A stretch of DNA of 47,089 nt from a virus. Each line of letters begins with the position of its first letter. Positions within the stretch are counted from its first letter, which is position 1. This document shows positions 6,318 through 13,422 of the stretch, piece by piece. Made by a program: the position numbers and the translations under genes. The stretch spans positions 1-47,089 of IMG/VR virus record IMGVR_UViG_3300031702_000010; one strand, 5' to 3'. The notes below the pieces were generated by a model that searched no databases, had not been told where the DNA came from, and saw nothing but the letters and a program-made list of their open reading frames with translations.

Positions 6318-6347
6318 AGCCTCTGCTTAATGCGGGGGCTTTTTTTT
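6318..6347 (+). terminator. Rho-independent terminator after the primase cluster
   Basis: AGCCTCTGC-TTAAT-GCGGGGGCT is a 9-bp stem with two G-U pairs and a 5-base loop, followed by seven or more T. Confidence 0.85.
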
Positions 6348-6392
6348 GTCAAAATTAGTTGCTACCCTAACAGTTCTCTATAAGCCGCACTC

Positions 6393-6410
6393 TACTAAGT
6401 GGCGTTAATA
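6393..6410 (+). promoter_or_regulatory. GTGG half-site before the helicase
   Basis: TACTAAGTGG (6393-6402) followed by CGTTAAT lies about 20 bases before the helicase ATG. It matches the half-sites at 5003 and 16579. GTTAAT could be a poor -10 box. Confidence 0.4.
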
Positions 6411-6422
6411 AAGGACTAAAGA

Positions 6423-7640
6423 ATGGACCGAGCATTAATCAAGACTATCCTAAATCATGAGTTTTACGCTGAAAACAAAGTAAAACTACGGAGTTCTATC
6501 TTTTCACAGGACGAAGCTGCACTTTACGAAATCGTGGCATTAGCACATGATAAATATGACCACGACTTAACACCTACAGACATCAACACCATCTGGAAGC
6601 TAGAGAACCCGCTGGCAACTCGTACAATGCGTGAAGACTTTAGCGGTTTAGTTGATGACCTTGCTAGTCACGACGGCCTGTCAGACAGCGTAGCTAAGAC
6701 TGCCATTGAAACCCTATGGCAACGAGAAGTAGGGCGTGACGTTGCTAACCTTGGCATTGCTATGGCTGAAGGTAACCTCGACGCCATGCAGTCCCTGCAG
6801 TCGTTACTTGAGCGTGTTGCAGAAGGTTACATGCCAGACGACTTTGGTGATCCCACAACTGACGATATCCACCAGCTATTGGCCGAGGCCTCCGATGATG
6901 CACGGTGGAAATTTAACATCCAATCCCTGTCGGATCATGTTTATGGCATCGGACCCTCAGAATTTGGTGTTGTGTTTGCTCTACCAGAGACAGGGAAGTC
7001 TGCCTTTGTAGTTAGCTTAATTGCTGGACCAGGTGGTTGGTGTGAGCAAGGTGCAAAGGTTTTGTTCTTGGGTAACGAAGAGGCCACACGTCGCACAAAG
7101 CTTCGTGCAATGTCTTCATGGGCAGGGATGTCTATTGAAGACATGACAGCCACCCCTGAACTAGCTAACACTCGCTACCTTGCTATCCGAGATCGTCTGA
7201 TCATGAAGGACAGCCAAGAATGGGATATGTCTAAGCTAGATGCCTACTGCCGTAAGATTAAGCCTGACGTGCTTGTGATCGATCAACTCGACAAAGTAAT
7301 GTTGGCCGGTAAGCACGACAGCGGACATGAGCGCCTTCGTGAGGTCTACAGACAGGCCCGTGAGTTAGCCAAACGACATGAGTGTGCGCTGATCGGTGTG
7401 AGCCAGGCATCAGACGCAGCCCGCAACCGTACTCGCCTAGACTTCAGCATGATGGAAGGCAGTAAGATCGGTAAAGCTGCGGAGGCTGATCTGATCATTG
7501 GTATCGGTAAGTCCAGCGGTGAAGAGGATGATGGCCCTGACAACACCCGCTACCTGAACGTCAGCAAGAACAAGATCTCTGGATGGCATGGAATGGTTAA
7601 CTGCCAGCTTCTACCGGAGGTGTCCCGCTATGTTAAATAA
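6423..7640 (+). CDS. Replicative DNA helicase, DnaB/T7 gp4 type, 405 aa
   Basis: A hexameric 5'-3' helicase that unwinds the fork with the phage polymerase. An N-terminal region of about 150 residues precedes the RecA-like motor. The Walker A is ALPETGKSAF, Walker B is PDVLVIDQLDKV, followed by LIGVSQASDAARNR and EADLIIGIGKS; a basic NVSKNKISGW region closes it. GLVD and helical N-terminal segments resemble the DnaB N domain more than a primase. It is the partner of the separate primase at 5.1 kb. The ribosome-binding site is weak. Confidence 0.88.
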   Translation: MDRALIKTILNHEFYAENKVKLRSSIFSQDEAALYEIVALAHDKYDHDLTPTDINTIWKLENPLATRTMREDFSGLVDDLASHDGLSDSVAKTAIETLWQREVGRDVANLGIAMAEGNLDAMQSLQSLLERVAEGYMPDDFGDPTTDDIHQLLAEASDDARWKFNIQSLSDHVYGIGPSEFGVVFALPETGKSAFVVSLIAGPGGWCEQGAKVLFLGNEEATRRTKLRAMSSWAGMSIEDMTATPELANTRYLAIRDRLIMKDSQEWDMSKLDAYCRKIKPDVLVIDQLDKVMLAGKHDSGHERLREVYRQARELAKRHECALIGVSQASDAARNRTRLDFSMMEGSKIGKAAEADLIIGIGKSSGEEDDGPDNTRYLNVSKNKISGWHGMVNCQLLPEVSRYVK

Positions 7641-7938
7641 CGAACTTGAGATTGAACGGCTTCGCACTGCCATCCGATATGCCGAGGAATTTGCCTACTA
7701 CGATGACAGCTATAATCAGACAGGCTACAAAACTCTATATAAGCTAGAGACTGCTTTGCTATTTGCAGAACACGGTGGTGAAGGGATCCAAATCCTACAC
7801 GATGAGGTAATTATCGACGGCAAGTTTATCGCCACCCTCTTCAACAAGAGATGGAGGGTAAAGGGTAAAGGGACATGGTATCGCTACGGCAAACCTATGG
7901 ATCTCTTGCACAAACTGCGGGGGTCAGCCGATGCTTAA
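7630..7938 (+). CDS. Hypothetical protein, 102 aa
   Basis: The frame extends upstream into the helicase, but the ATG at 7630 is favoured because CCGGAGG lies just before it. The product starts MLNNELEIERLRTAIRYAEE, a charged helix, and ends with a basic beta-rich part (FNKRWRVKGKGTWYRYGKP). No family is recognised. It overlaps the helicase by 11 bases and the next gene by 8, so it is part of one translational run from helicase to polymerase. Confidence 0.65.
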   Translation: MLNNELEIERLRTAIRYAEEFAYYDDSYNQTGYKTLYKLETALLFAEHGGEGIQILHDEVIIDGKFIATLFNKRWRVKGKGTWYRYGKPMDLLHKLRGSADA

Positions 7939-8089
7939 CGAAACCGACCTCCAAGAATACTACGAAATGCTGGACCGCAAACTGGCTGAAAGAAAGGCCA
8001 CCCAGACTCACTACCATACAGATCGACAGATAGCCCTCCTTCAGGAACTAATCCGTGTTCAACAGCAGATGTTAAGGTTTCACCTATGA
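7931..8089 (+). CDS. Small helical hypothetical protein, 52 aa
   Basis: MLNETDLQEYYEMLDRKLAE continues with RKATQTHYHTDRQIALLQEL and ends VQQQMLRFHL. It is almost entirely helical with heptad-like leucines, suggesting a coiled coil. It overlaps the preceding gene (GATGCTTAA) and the polymerase ATG (ATGA). No function is recognised; the position directly before the polymerase suggests a small replication accessory, but this is inference. Confidence 0.6.
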   Translation: MLNETDLQEYYEMLDRKLAERKATQTHYHTDRQIALLQELIRVQQQMLRFHL

Positions 8090-10233
8090 AGGTTCTGGTC
8101 ATAGACCTCGAAACCACCGTCCAGAAGATCGAAGATAAAACTGACAACAGCCCATTCAATCCAGCAAATCGTTGTGTCTCAGCACATTTCGGTTGGCTGG
8201 GTGCCACTACTGTGGATGCTGTCACCAATCTCGTATTCGGACATAACGAAATGTTACAACCAGACCGCCGTGACAGGCTGGAAGAGGCGTTAGCTGAAGC
8301 TGATGTTATGGTTGCTCACAATGCTAAGTTCGATATCAATTGGCTGACCGAGATGGGCTTCACCATACCGCCTGTGGTCCGCTGTACGATGATCGGAGAA
8401 TACATCCTGGCCAAGGGTCAGCGCCAGCAACTATCCCTGAAGGCTACTGCTGAACGCAGGGATGTTACTCGCAAGAAGTCCGACCTGGTTGATGACCTGT
8501 TTAAAAGTGGCACCGGCTTTGAGGCTATGCCGCTTGCGACTGTCATTGAGTATGCTGAAGCTGACGTTATTGCGTGTGGTGAAATCTACCTCGCACAGGA
8601 AGTGGACTTTTCACAGGAACACAACCAATCCCTGACTACGATTGTAGACCTGATGAACGAGATGCTGATGTTTCTCGTTGAGATTGAATGCAACGGAACC
8701 TACATCGATCTCGACGTTCTTGCTGTGGTGGAAGCGGAGTTTGTTGCTGAGAAGGCAGAGCTAGAGACGGCACTGCGGGAGATCATCGATGATGTGATGG
8801 GCGACACACCAATCAACCTGAACAGCGGTGCTGACATGACAAAGGTTGTCTACAGCCGGTCAGTAAACAATCGTCATCTACATCAGCAAGTATGGAACAT
8901 TGGCCTTAACGCTGATGGCCGTCCTTTATATCCTCCACGGATGTCTGCTGCAGAGTTTGCTAAAGCTGTAAGGTCCACCACAACAGTCCTGCAGCGTACA
9001 ATGGCTGTCTCCTGTCCTGATTGTGAAGGTCACGGCAGCATCCAGAAGTTTAAGTCCATCACCCGCATAAAGCTGGGTAAGAAGTACAAGGTTGTTGGTG
9101 ATCCTTATGTTAATCGGAGCAAGTGTAAGGTCTGCACGGGTGTTGGTGCGTTGTATCAGCCCACGGGTGTTGCTGCAGGGCTAAAGCTAAACCCCGCCGG
9201 TCCATCTGATGCATCTATCAACGGATTTAAGACCGACAAGGTAACAATGGGAAAACTAATGTCCCAAGCCAAAGCCAAGGGAAATCTACAAGCGCAGATC
9301 TTCCTGACTAAGAGTAGTCGCCTAAACGCAGTTAGCACGTATCTTGATAGCTTTGTTAAGGGTGTGCAGATGTGGACACGTCAGGATGGCTTGCTGCACT
9401 CCAACTTTAACCAGTGCGTGACAGCAACAGGACGCCTATCCTCATCCAACCCTAACCTGCAGAACCAACCCAAGCGTGGTTTCCCTGTTCGTAAGTCCAT
9501 CGTCAGCAGGTTCAAAGATGGGTTTATCATGGAGGCCGATTACAGCGGTCTGGAGTTTCGTGTTGCAGGAGAATTGTCACAAGATCCACAGATCATCTTG
9601 GACGTTAAGAATGGTAAGGATGTCCACAAGCAGACTGCTTCCATCATTAATCAACGGCTTCCAGAAACTATTAGCAAAGATGAACGCCAGGGGGCCAAAG
9701 CATACACGTTTGCCCCTCTTTACGGTGGCACTGGTGCAGGTGAACCTCCGCACATAACTAAATACTTCTCTGAGTTCTTTGAGATTTATTCTGGACTGAA
9801 AGATTACCAGAAAGAATTAATGGAGGGGGTCATCTCCACAGGCATTGTTAAGACGCCATCTGGCCGACAATACTACTGGCCGAATGCCCGACGTACAAGA
9901 AATGGTAAGGTCTCTCACGCCACACAGGTGGTCAACTATCCTGTGCAGGGCTTTGCCACCGGCGACATAGTTCCACTGGCCTGTATCCGTGCGCAGAGGC
10001 TCATGAAACCCCTTAAACTAAGGTCTAAACTGATCCTGACTGTGCATGACAGCATCGTTGTAGACTGCGCCCCTGACGAAGTTGAGCAGGTCAAATCGGT
10101 ACTCAAAGAGGCGATGGCCGACATTGGTGACGAGCTAGTCACACGTTGGGATTACACTCCCGTACTGCCATTAGATATTGAAATCAGTATTGGTAAAAAT
10201 TGGCTAGAACAAAGCGAGATTTGTATTGACTAA
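8086..10233 (+). CDS. DNA polymerase, family A, with zinc insertion, 715 aa
   Basis: The replicative polymerase with proofreading. The 3'-5' exonuclease has VIDLETT (Exo I), VAHNAKFDINWL (Exo II) and YAEADVIACG (Exo III). The polymerase part has motif A DYSGLEFR (Asp about 485), motif B RQGAKAYTFAPLYGG and motif C HDS (about 654-656). Between them lies an insertion with CPDCEGHG (Cys 310, 313) and CKVCTGVG (Cys 347, 350), two CxxCxGxG knuckles like those of DnaJ. A partial DnaJ domain in the polymerase is remembered as a mark of HMO-2011-type phages. It overlaps the upstream gene by 4 bases. Confidence 0.95.
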   Translation: MKVLVIDLETTVQKIEDKTDNSPFNPANRCVSAHFGWLGATTVDAVTNLVFGHNEMLQPDRRDRLEEALAEADVMVAHNAKFDINWLTEMGFTIPPVVRCTMIGEYILAKGQRQQLSLKATAERRDVTRKKSDLVDDLFKSGTGFEAMPLATVIEYAEADVIACGEIYLAQEVDFSQEHNQSLTTIVDLMNEMLMFLVEIECNGTYIDLDVLAVVEAEFVAEKAELETALREIIDDVMGDTPINLNSGADMTKVVYSRSVNNRHLHQQVWNIGLNADGRPLYPPRMSAAEFAKAVRSTTTVLQRTMAVSCPDCEGHGSIQKFKSITRIKLGKKYKVVGDPYVNRSKCKVCTGVGALYQPTGVAAGLKLNPAGPSDASINGFKTDKVTMGKLMSQAKAKGNLQAQIFLTKSSRLNAVSTYLDSFVKGVQMWTRQDGLLHSNFNQCVTATGRLSSSNPNLQNQPKRGFPVRKSIVSRFKDGFIMEADYSGLEFRVAGELSQDPQIILDVKNGKDVHKQTASIINQRLPETISKDERQGAKAYTFAPLYGGTGAGEPPHITKYFSEFFEIYSGLKDYQKELMEGVISTGIVKTPSGRQYYWPNARRTRNGKVSHATQVVNYPVQGFATGDIVPLACIRAQRLMKPLKLRSKLILTVHDSIVVDCAPDEVEQVKSVLKEAMADIGDELVTRWDYTPVLPLDIEISIGKNWLEQSEICID

Positions 10234-10255
10234 CGCCACTTAACAATGCCATATT
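10226..10255 (+). promoter_or_regulatory. Possible promoter and half-site before ssb
   Basis: TTGACT (10226-10231) overlaps the polymerase stop; CATATT follows after an 18-base spacer. The spacer contains ACTAACGCCACTTAAC, the recurrent intergenic motif in its GCCAC orientation. The -10 box is weak. Confidence 0.45.
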
Positions 10256-10281
10256 GTAATTCCATAAACAGAGGATCTACT

Positions 10282-11127
10282 ATGAACGATCTCACTACCA
10301 TTGATGCAGAACATCTTGCAAAACTAGACGCCCTTTTGGGTGCGGTCCCAGAATCAGGCGGCTCTGGAATTCGCATGAACGAGCTTAAAATTAACAGCCA
10401 AAGCGAGGACGACAATGATAAGCCCCTTCCACGGGGAAGCTTCTATATCAAAGGCACCGAACAAACGGTGTATGCAGAGAAAGTACATTTCCGTCCGTTG
10501 TCTCACCACTACCAGTGGCAACACTTCTCTGAAGAGACCAAGAAGATGGTCAGCAAGACACGTCTGATCTCCAGCTTTCGTGAAGAAGCCCGTGATACTA
10601 AGGGTACTCTGAAATGTGGTAAGCCGCCATACAAAGAGATTCAGGACATGCCTGAAGAACAGCGTGAGAAGTACAAGGAAATTACTATCTTCCGCCAGGT
10701 ACGTGGTCTTGTGAGTTATGTAGGTAAAACACAAGACGGTACTGACTTTGAGATCTCTAATGAGCCAGTGATCCTTATGCTCAAGGGGTCTAATTACATG
10801 TCGTTTGAAGACGACTATCTGAAAAAGGTTAAGAAGTCTGACAAGCTGTATGATTTTGGCATTGATCTGACTTCATCTCGCCAAAAGAACGGCTCAGTGA
10901 CGTGGTACACGTTTAACTACGCACCTAATTGGTCTGACAAGTTGCCCATCACAAAACCTGTTTACGACACCATGACGCATATCACTGAGATGATTGCCTC
11001 TGAAAACAAGTATGTCGATGAGCAGTACACCAAAGCTATACGGAATGAGGGTGACTATTCTGAGGCCTACGAAGCACTGTCTACTAGCATGGATGCTGAC
11101 TTCGAAAATGATGAAATCCCGTTTTGA
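10282..11127 (+). CDS. ssb: Single-stranded DNA-binding protein, 281 aa
   Basis: It protects ssDNA at the phage fork. The body (residues about 50-240) is a charged beta-rich domain with no simple signature. The C-terminus is an acidic tip, MDADFENDEIPF, very close to the DDDIPF tail by which bacterial SSBs recruit partners. The start at 10282 is preferred over an upstream ATG because AGAGGA precedes it. It sits between polymerase and nuclease genes, the expected place. The fold assignment rests mainly on the tail and context. Confidence 0.78.
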   Translation: MNDLTTIDAEHLAKLDALLGAVPESGGSGIRMNELKINSQSEDDNDKPLPRGSFYIKGTEQTVYAEKVHFRPLSHHYQWQHFSEETKKMVSKTRLISSFREEARDTKGTLKCGKPPYKEIQDMPEEQREKYKEITIFRQVRGLVSYVGKTQDGTDFEISNEPVILMLKGSNYMSFEDDYLKKVKKSDKLYDFGIDLTSSRQKNGSVTWYTFNYAPNWSDKLPITKPVYDTMTHITEMIASENKYVDEQYTKAIRNEGDYSEAYEALSTSMDADFENDEIPF

Positions 11128-11990
11128 GTTTGCAGGACAGAATCCATAAAGTGATGGATAAATTGTCCAACGGCGAAGGCGATGACCTGACTATTGACGA
11201 TGCATGGATTGAGGAAAGCGGAGAGGCGTTTAAGGACGCCCTCCGTCGTCAGTTTACTAAGCGGGATGATACCTTCCGTATGCGGATGTCTAACGTCGGT
11301 AAGCCTTTATGCCAGTTGCAAATGGGTAAGGCGGGTGCAGCTAAATCCCGCAAGGATTATAACTTTATTGGGCGTATGCTTTTAGGCGATGCAACAGAAT
11401 GCATTACGGACGTCATCCTGCAGATTGCGGAGGCTAACATCACAGGCGGTAAGTCTAAGGTCACTCTCGAATTAGGTGATCACAAGATTAATGGTGAGAA
11501 CGATGTTGAGATCGATAATAAGGTCTACGACATCAAATCATCAGCACCGTTTGCTTTCGACACCAAGTGGCGCAAGGGTTACGAAGCTCTCCGTGCAAAG
11601 GATGACTTCGGCTATGTAGCCCAGCTTAATGGTTACGCTGAGGCCGGTAAGATTGGTACAGGTGGCTGGATCGTCACAAACAAGAGTACCGGCGAGATCT
11701 TGGTGATTGAGGCTGAAGACACTGCAGAAGAACGTGCAACTGTCTTAGCTGATATTAAGATGAAGGCAGATGCACTGAAGCAGAACTGGGCATTTCGTAG
11801 ATGCTTTGAACCCCAGGATGATTTCTTTAACAAGAAGTTTACTGACTCAAAGAAGCTACCAATGTCCTGCGTCTTTTGTGACTTCCGTGGTGCATGCTGG
11901 CCTAAAGCAAAGCTGATGAACAAGTCAGGATCTAAGGCTAAGGAGCCGCCAAAGCATTGGTACACCAGGTATGAGGGTGTTGCTCTCTGA
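11124..11990 (+). CDS. PD-(D/E)XK nuclease with Fe-S cysteines (Cas4/RecB type), 288 aa
   Basis: A probable exonuclease for recombination or host DNA breakdown. The catalytic core is GENDVEIDNKVYDIKSSAPF, giving D-(x)n-DIK. One cysteine near the N-terminus (GKPLCQLQMGK) and three near the C-terminus (SCVFCDFRGACWPKA) fit the four-cysteine Fe-S arrangement of Cas4 and AddB nucleases. A QxxGYxxA-like helix (VAQLNGYAEA) follows the core as in RecB-family nucleases. The proposed start is a TTG overlapping the ssb stop; an ATG at 11154 is possible. Confidence 0.8.
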   Translation: MSLQDRIHKVMDKLSNGEGDDLTIDDAWIEESGEAFKDALRRQFTKRDDTFRMRMSNVGKPLCQLQMGKAGAAKSRKDYNFIGRMLLGDATECITDVILQIAEANITGGKSKVTLELGDHKINGENDVEIDNKVYDIKSSAPFAFDTKWRKGYEALRAKDDFGYVAQLNGYAEAGKIGTGGWIVTNKSTGEILVIEAEDTAEERATVLADIKMKADALKQNWAFRRCFEPQDDFFNKKFTDSKKLPMSCVFCDFRGACWPKAKLMNKSGSKAKEPPKHWYTRYEGVAL

Positions 11991-12340
11991 TGGCTATATC
12001 CACTTCGTCTGCAAAGGCTAAGGGTCGGCGGCATCAGCAGTGGGTAAGGGATCAAATATTAGCCAGGTTTCCGTCGTTGGAACTGGATGATGTTAGGTCA
12101 ACTTCGATGGGCGCAGGTGGGGAAGACGTACAACTCTCACCTGCTGCTCGGAAGCTGTTTCCATACTCCGTAGAATGCAAAGCCCTCAAAGGCATCGCTG
12201 TCTACAAATTCATGGAACAGGCCCAGGCCAACTGCCCCAAAGGCGTCCAGCCACTAGCCATAATCAAAGCCGACCGCCAGAAGCCGCTGGCTGTCGTTGA
12301 TGCTGAATATTTCTTCGATTTACTGAAGAGGAAACCTTAA
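11990..12340 (+). CDS. Small PD-(D/E)XK endonuclease, 116 aa
   Basis: A basic N-terminus (STSSAKAKGRRHQQWVRDQI) is followed by RSTSMGAGGEDVQLSPAARK and FPYSVECKALKG. GxGGED--LS--AR---P and ECK form the D...ExK core of small phage resolvase-like endonucleases. The length of 116 residues fits a Holliday junction or branched-DNA nuclease. The ATG overlaps the stop of the preceding nuclease, and its TAA overlaps the next ATG. The exact substrate cannot be read from sequence. Confidence 0.75.
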   Translation: MAISTSSAKAKGRRHQQWVRDQILARFPSLELDDVRSTSMGAGGEDVQLSPAARKLFPYSVECKALKGIAVYKFMEQAQANCPKGVQPLAIIKADRQKPLAVVDAEYFFDLLKRKP

Positions 12341-12645
12341 TGCACCCTGATGACCTAGCACCCAACAGTATGGCAATAGTTATGTCTGCTACTGACAATG
12401 AGAGCATGTACGTCGTTACCCTGAATAACTTCTCCGACGCAATGGATGAGGACTTACGTGAGTACCTCATGGATATCCTAACGGGTATTCGGCTCTACAT
12501 ATCCAACGGCGCACCTATGCTGGCTGGCGTAGGGCGCATGCGCAACGACCTAGCCGATCTAGACGATATATTGGCAACGGAACCTGACTTGATGCAGGAG
12601 ATAGCAGCAAAGTCCATTGCCCTTAAAAAGAAGGGAATGCACTGA
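12340..12645 (+). CDS. Hypothetical protein, 101 aa
   Basis: The product begins MHPDDLAPNSMAIVMSATDN and is acidic and helical (FSDAMDEDLREYLMDILTGI), ending in a basic KSIALKKKGMH. No family is recognised. It is linked by one-base stop/start overlaps to the endonuclease before it and the 84-residue gene after it. Confidence 0.62.
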   Translation: MHPDDLAPNSMAIVMSATDNESMYVVTLNNFSDAMDEDLREYLMDILTGIRLYISNGAPMLAGVGRMRNDLADLDDILATEPDLMQEIAAKSIALKKKGMH

Positions 12646-12899
12646 TGTCCCCTATTCTTGATCGCATAAAAGTGGCCTCTGACGGATTATCCACTTCGTA
12701 CTATTGCATCCCCCCCCATGCGAATGAACTGCGGCATCTCATTTCCCACAAGGGCATGAGCAAGAGCCGTGGTGACATCTTCAAGGCCTGCTACCGGCTG
12801 GGTGAAAAGGAAGGCACTGACACCGCCTATGACCTGAACAAGATGAAATTCTTCATTCAGGATCTGATCGAAATGAACGAGCGTGGAGAGATGCTATGA
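12645..12899 (+). CDS. Hypothetical protein, 84 aa
   Basis: MSPILDRIKVASDGLSTSYY is followed by a helical middle (SKSRGDIFKACYRLGEKEGT) and the C-terminal sequence LIEMNERGEML. The last codons are a near copy of the end of the next gene, and they contain the ribosome-binding site of the following gene. No family is recognised. It overlaps the zinc-ribbon gene by 4 bases. Confidence 0.6.
   Translation: MSPILDRIKVASDGLSTSYYCIPPHANELRHLISHKGMSKSRGDIFKACYRLGEKEGTDTAYDLNKMKFFIQDLIEMNERGEML
12865..12889 (+). repeat. Gene-end repeat, copy 1
   Basis: This 25-base stretch encodes the end of the 84-residue protein (IEMNERGE) and supplies GGAG for the next start. It differs from copy 2 (13053-13077) at one base. 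Confidence 0.7.
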
Positions 12900-13087
12900 A
12901 CTGCTGGCACTGCTCTACAGAGCTAATCTGGGGGGGCGATGACGATAGTGATTCATCTGATGAATACTCAATGGTGACCAACCTGTCTTGTCCTGAATGT
13001 CGCTCCTTTGTTGAGGTTTATTATCCTATTGAATCTCATAAAAAGCCTCATTTGATCGAAATGAACGAACGTGGAGAACTTCTATGA
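12896..13087 (+). CDS. Zinc-ribbon-like protein, 63 aa
   Basis: It opens with MNCWHCSTELIWGG (CxxC) and has LSCPECRSF (CxxC) about 30 residues later, a small zinc ribbon. An Asp/Ser-rich loop (GDDDSDSSDEYS) separates the pairs. The C-terminus LIEMNERGELL repeats that of the preceding protein. No precise role is recognised; small zinc ribbons in phages often bind nucleic acid or protein. It overlaps MazG by 4 bases. Confidence 0.65.
   Translation: MNCWHCSTELIWGGDDDSDSSDEYSMVTNLSCPECRSFVEVYYPIESHKKPHLIEMNERGELL
13053..13077 (+). repeat. Gene-end repeat, copy 2
   Basis: Near-identical copy of 12865-12889 at the end of the zinc-ribbon gene, providing GGAG before the mazG start. It indicates a small duplication of a gene-end plus ribosome-binding unit. 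Confidence 0.7.
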
Positions 13088-13410
13088 TGATGCAAGACTA
13101 CCAAACCCAAGCGGGTAAAACCGCTATCTACTCTGATGCTGATACCATCGTGTACCCCCTCTTAGGCCTCTGCTCAGAGATAGGCGAACTCCAAGGTAAA
13201 TATAAAAAACTGCTGCGAGACAGCAACGGCCTTATCACCCCCGCATTTCGTGAAGCAATGGCCGCAGAGTTGGGTGACGTGCAGTGGTACGTGGCGCTTC
13301 TAGCAACAGATCTTGGGTTCGGGTTGGAAACAGTCGCCCAGATGAATCTGGATAAATTGAACAGCCGAATGGCCCGTGGAGTGATCCAAGGTTCTGGCGA
13401 CAATAGATAA
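13084..13410 (+). CDS. mazG: MazG-like nucleotide pyrophosphohydrolase, 108 aa
   Basis: It hydrolyses nucleoside triphosphates to monophosphates. The metal-binding helices are visible as LLGLCSEIGELQGKYKK (ExxE) and AAELGDVQWYVALLATDLG (ExxD), the standard MazG arrangement in a single four-helix domain. In phages it is thought to modulate nucleotide pools or the alarmone (p)ppGpp. It directly precedes the ribonucleotide reductase and lies in the same run, supporting a nucleotide role. Confidence 0.88.
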   Translation: MMMQDYQTQAGKTAIYSDADTIVYPLLGLCSEIGELQGKYKKLLRDSNGLITPAFREAMAAELGDVQWYVALLATDLGFGLETVAQMNLDKLNSRMARGVIQGSGDNR

Positions 13411-13422
13411 CGGAGACCTATT

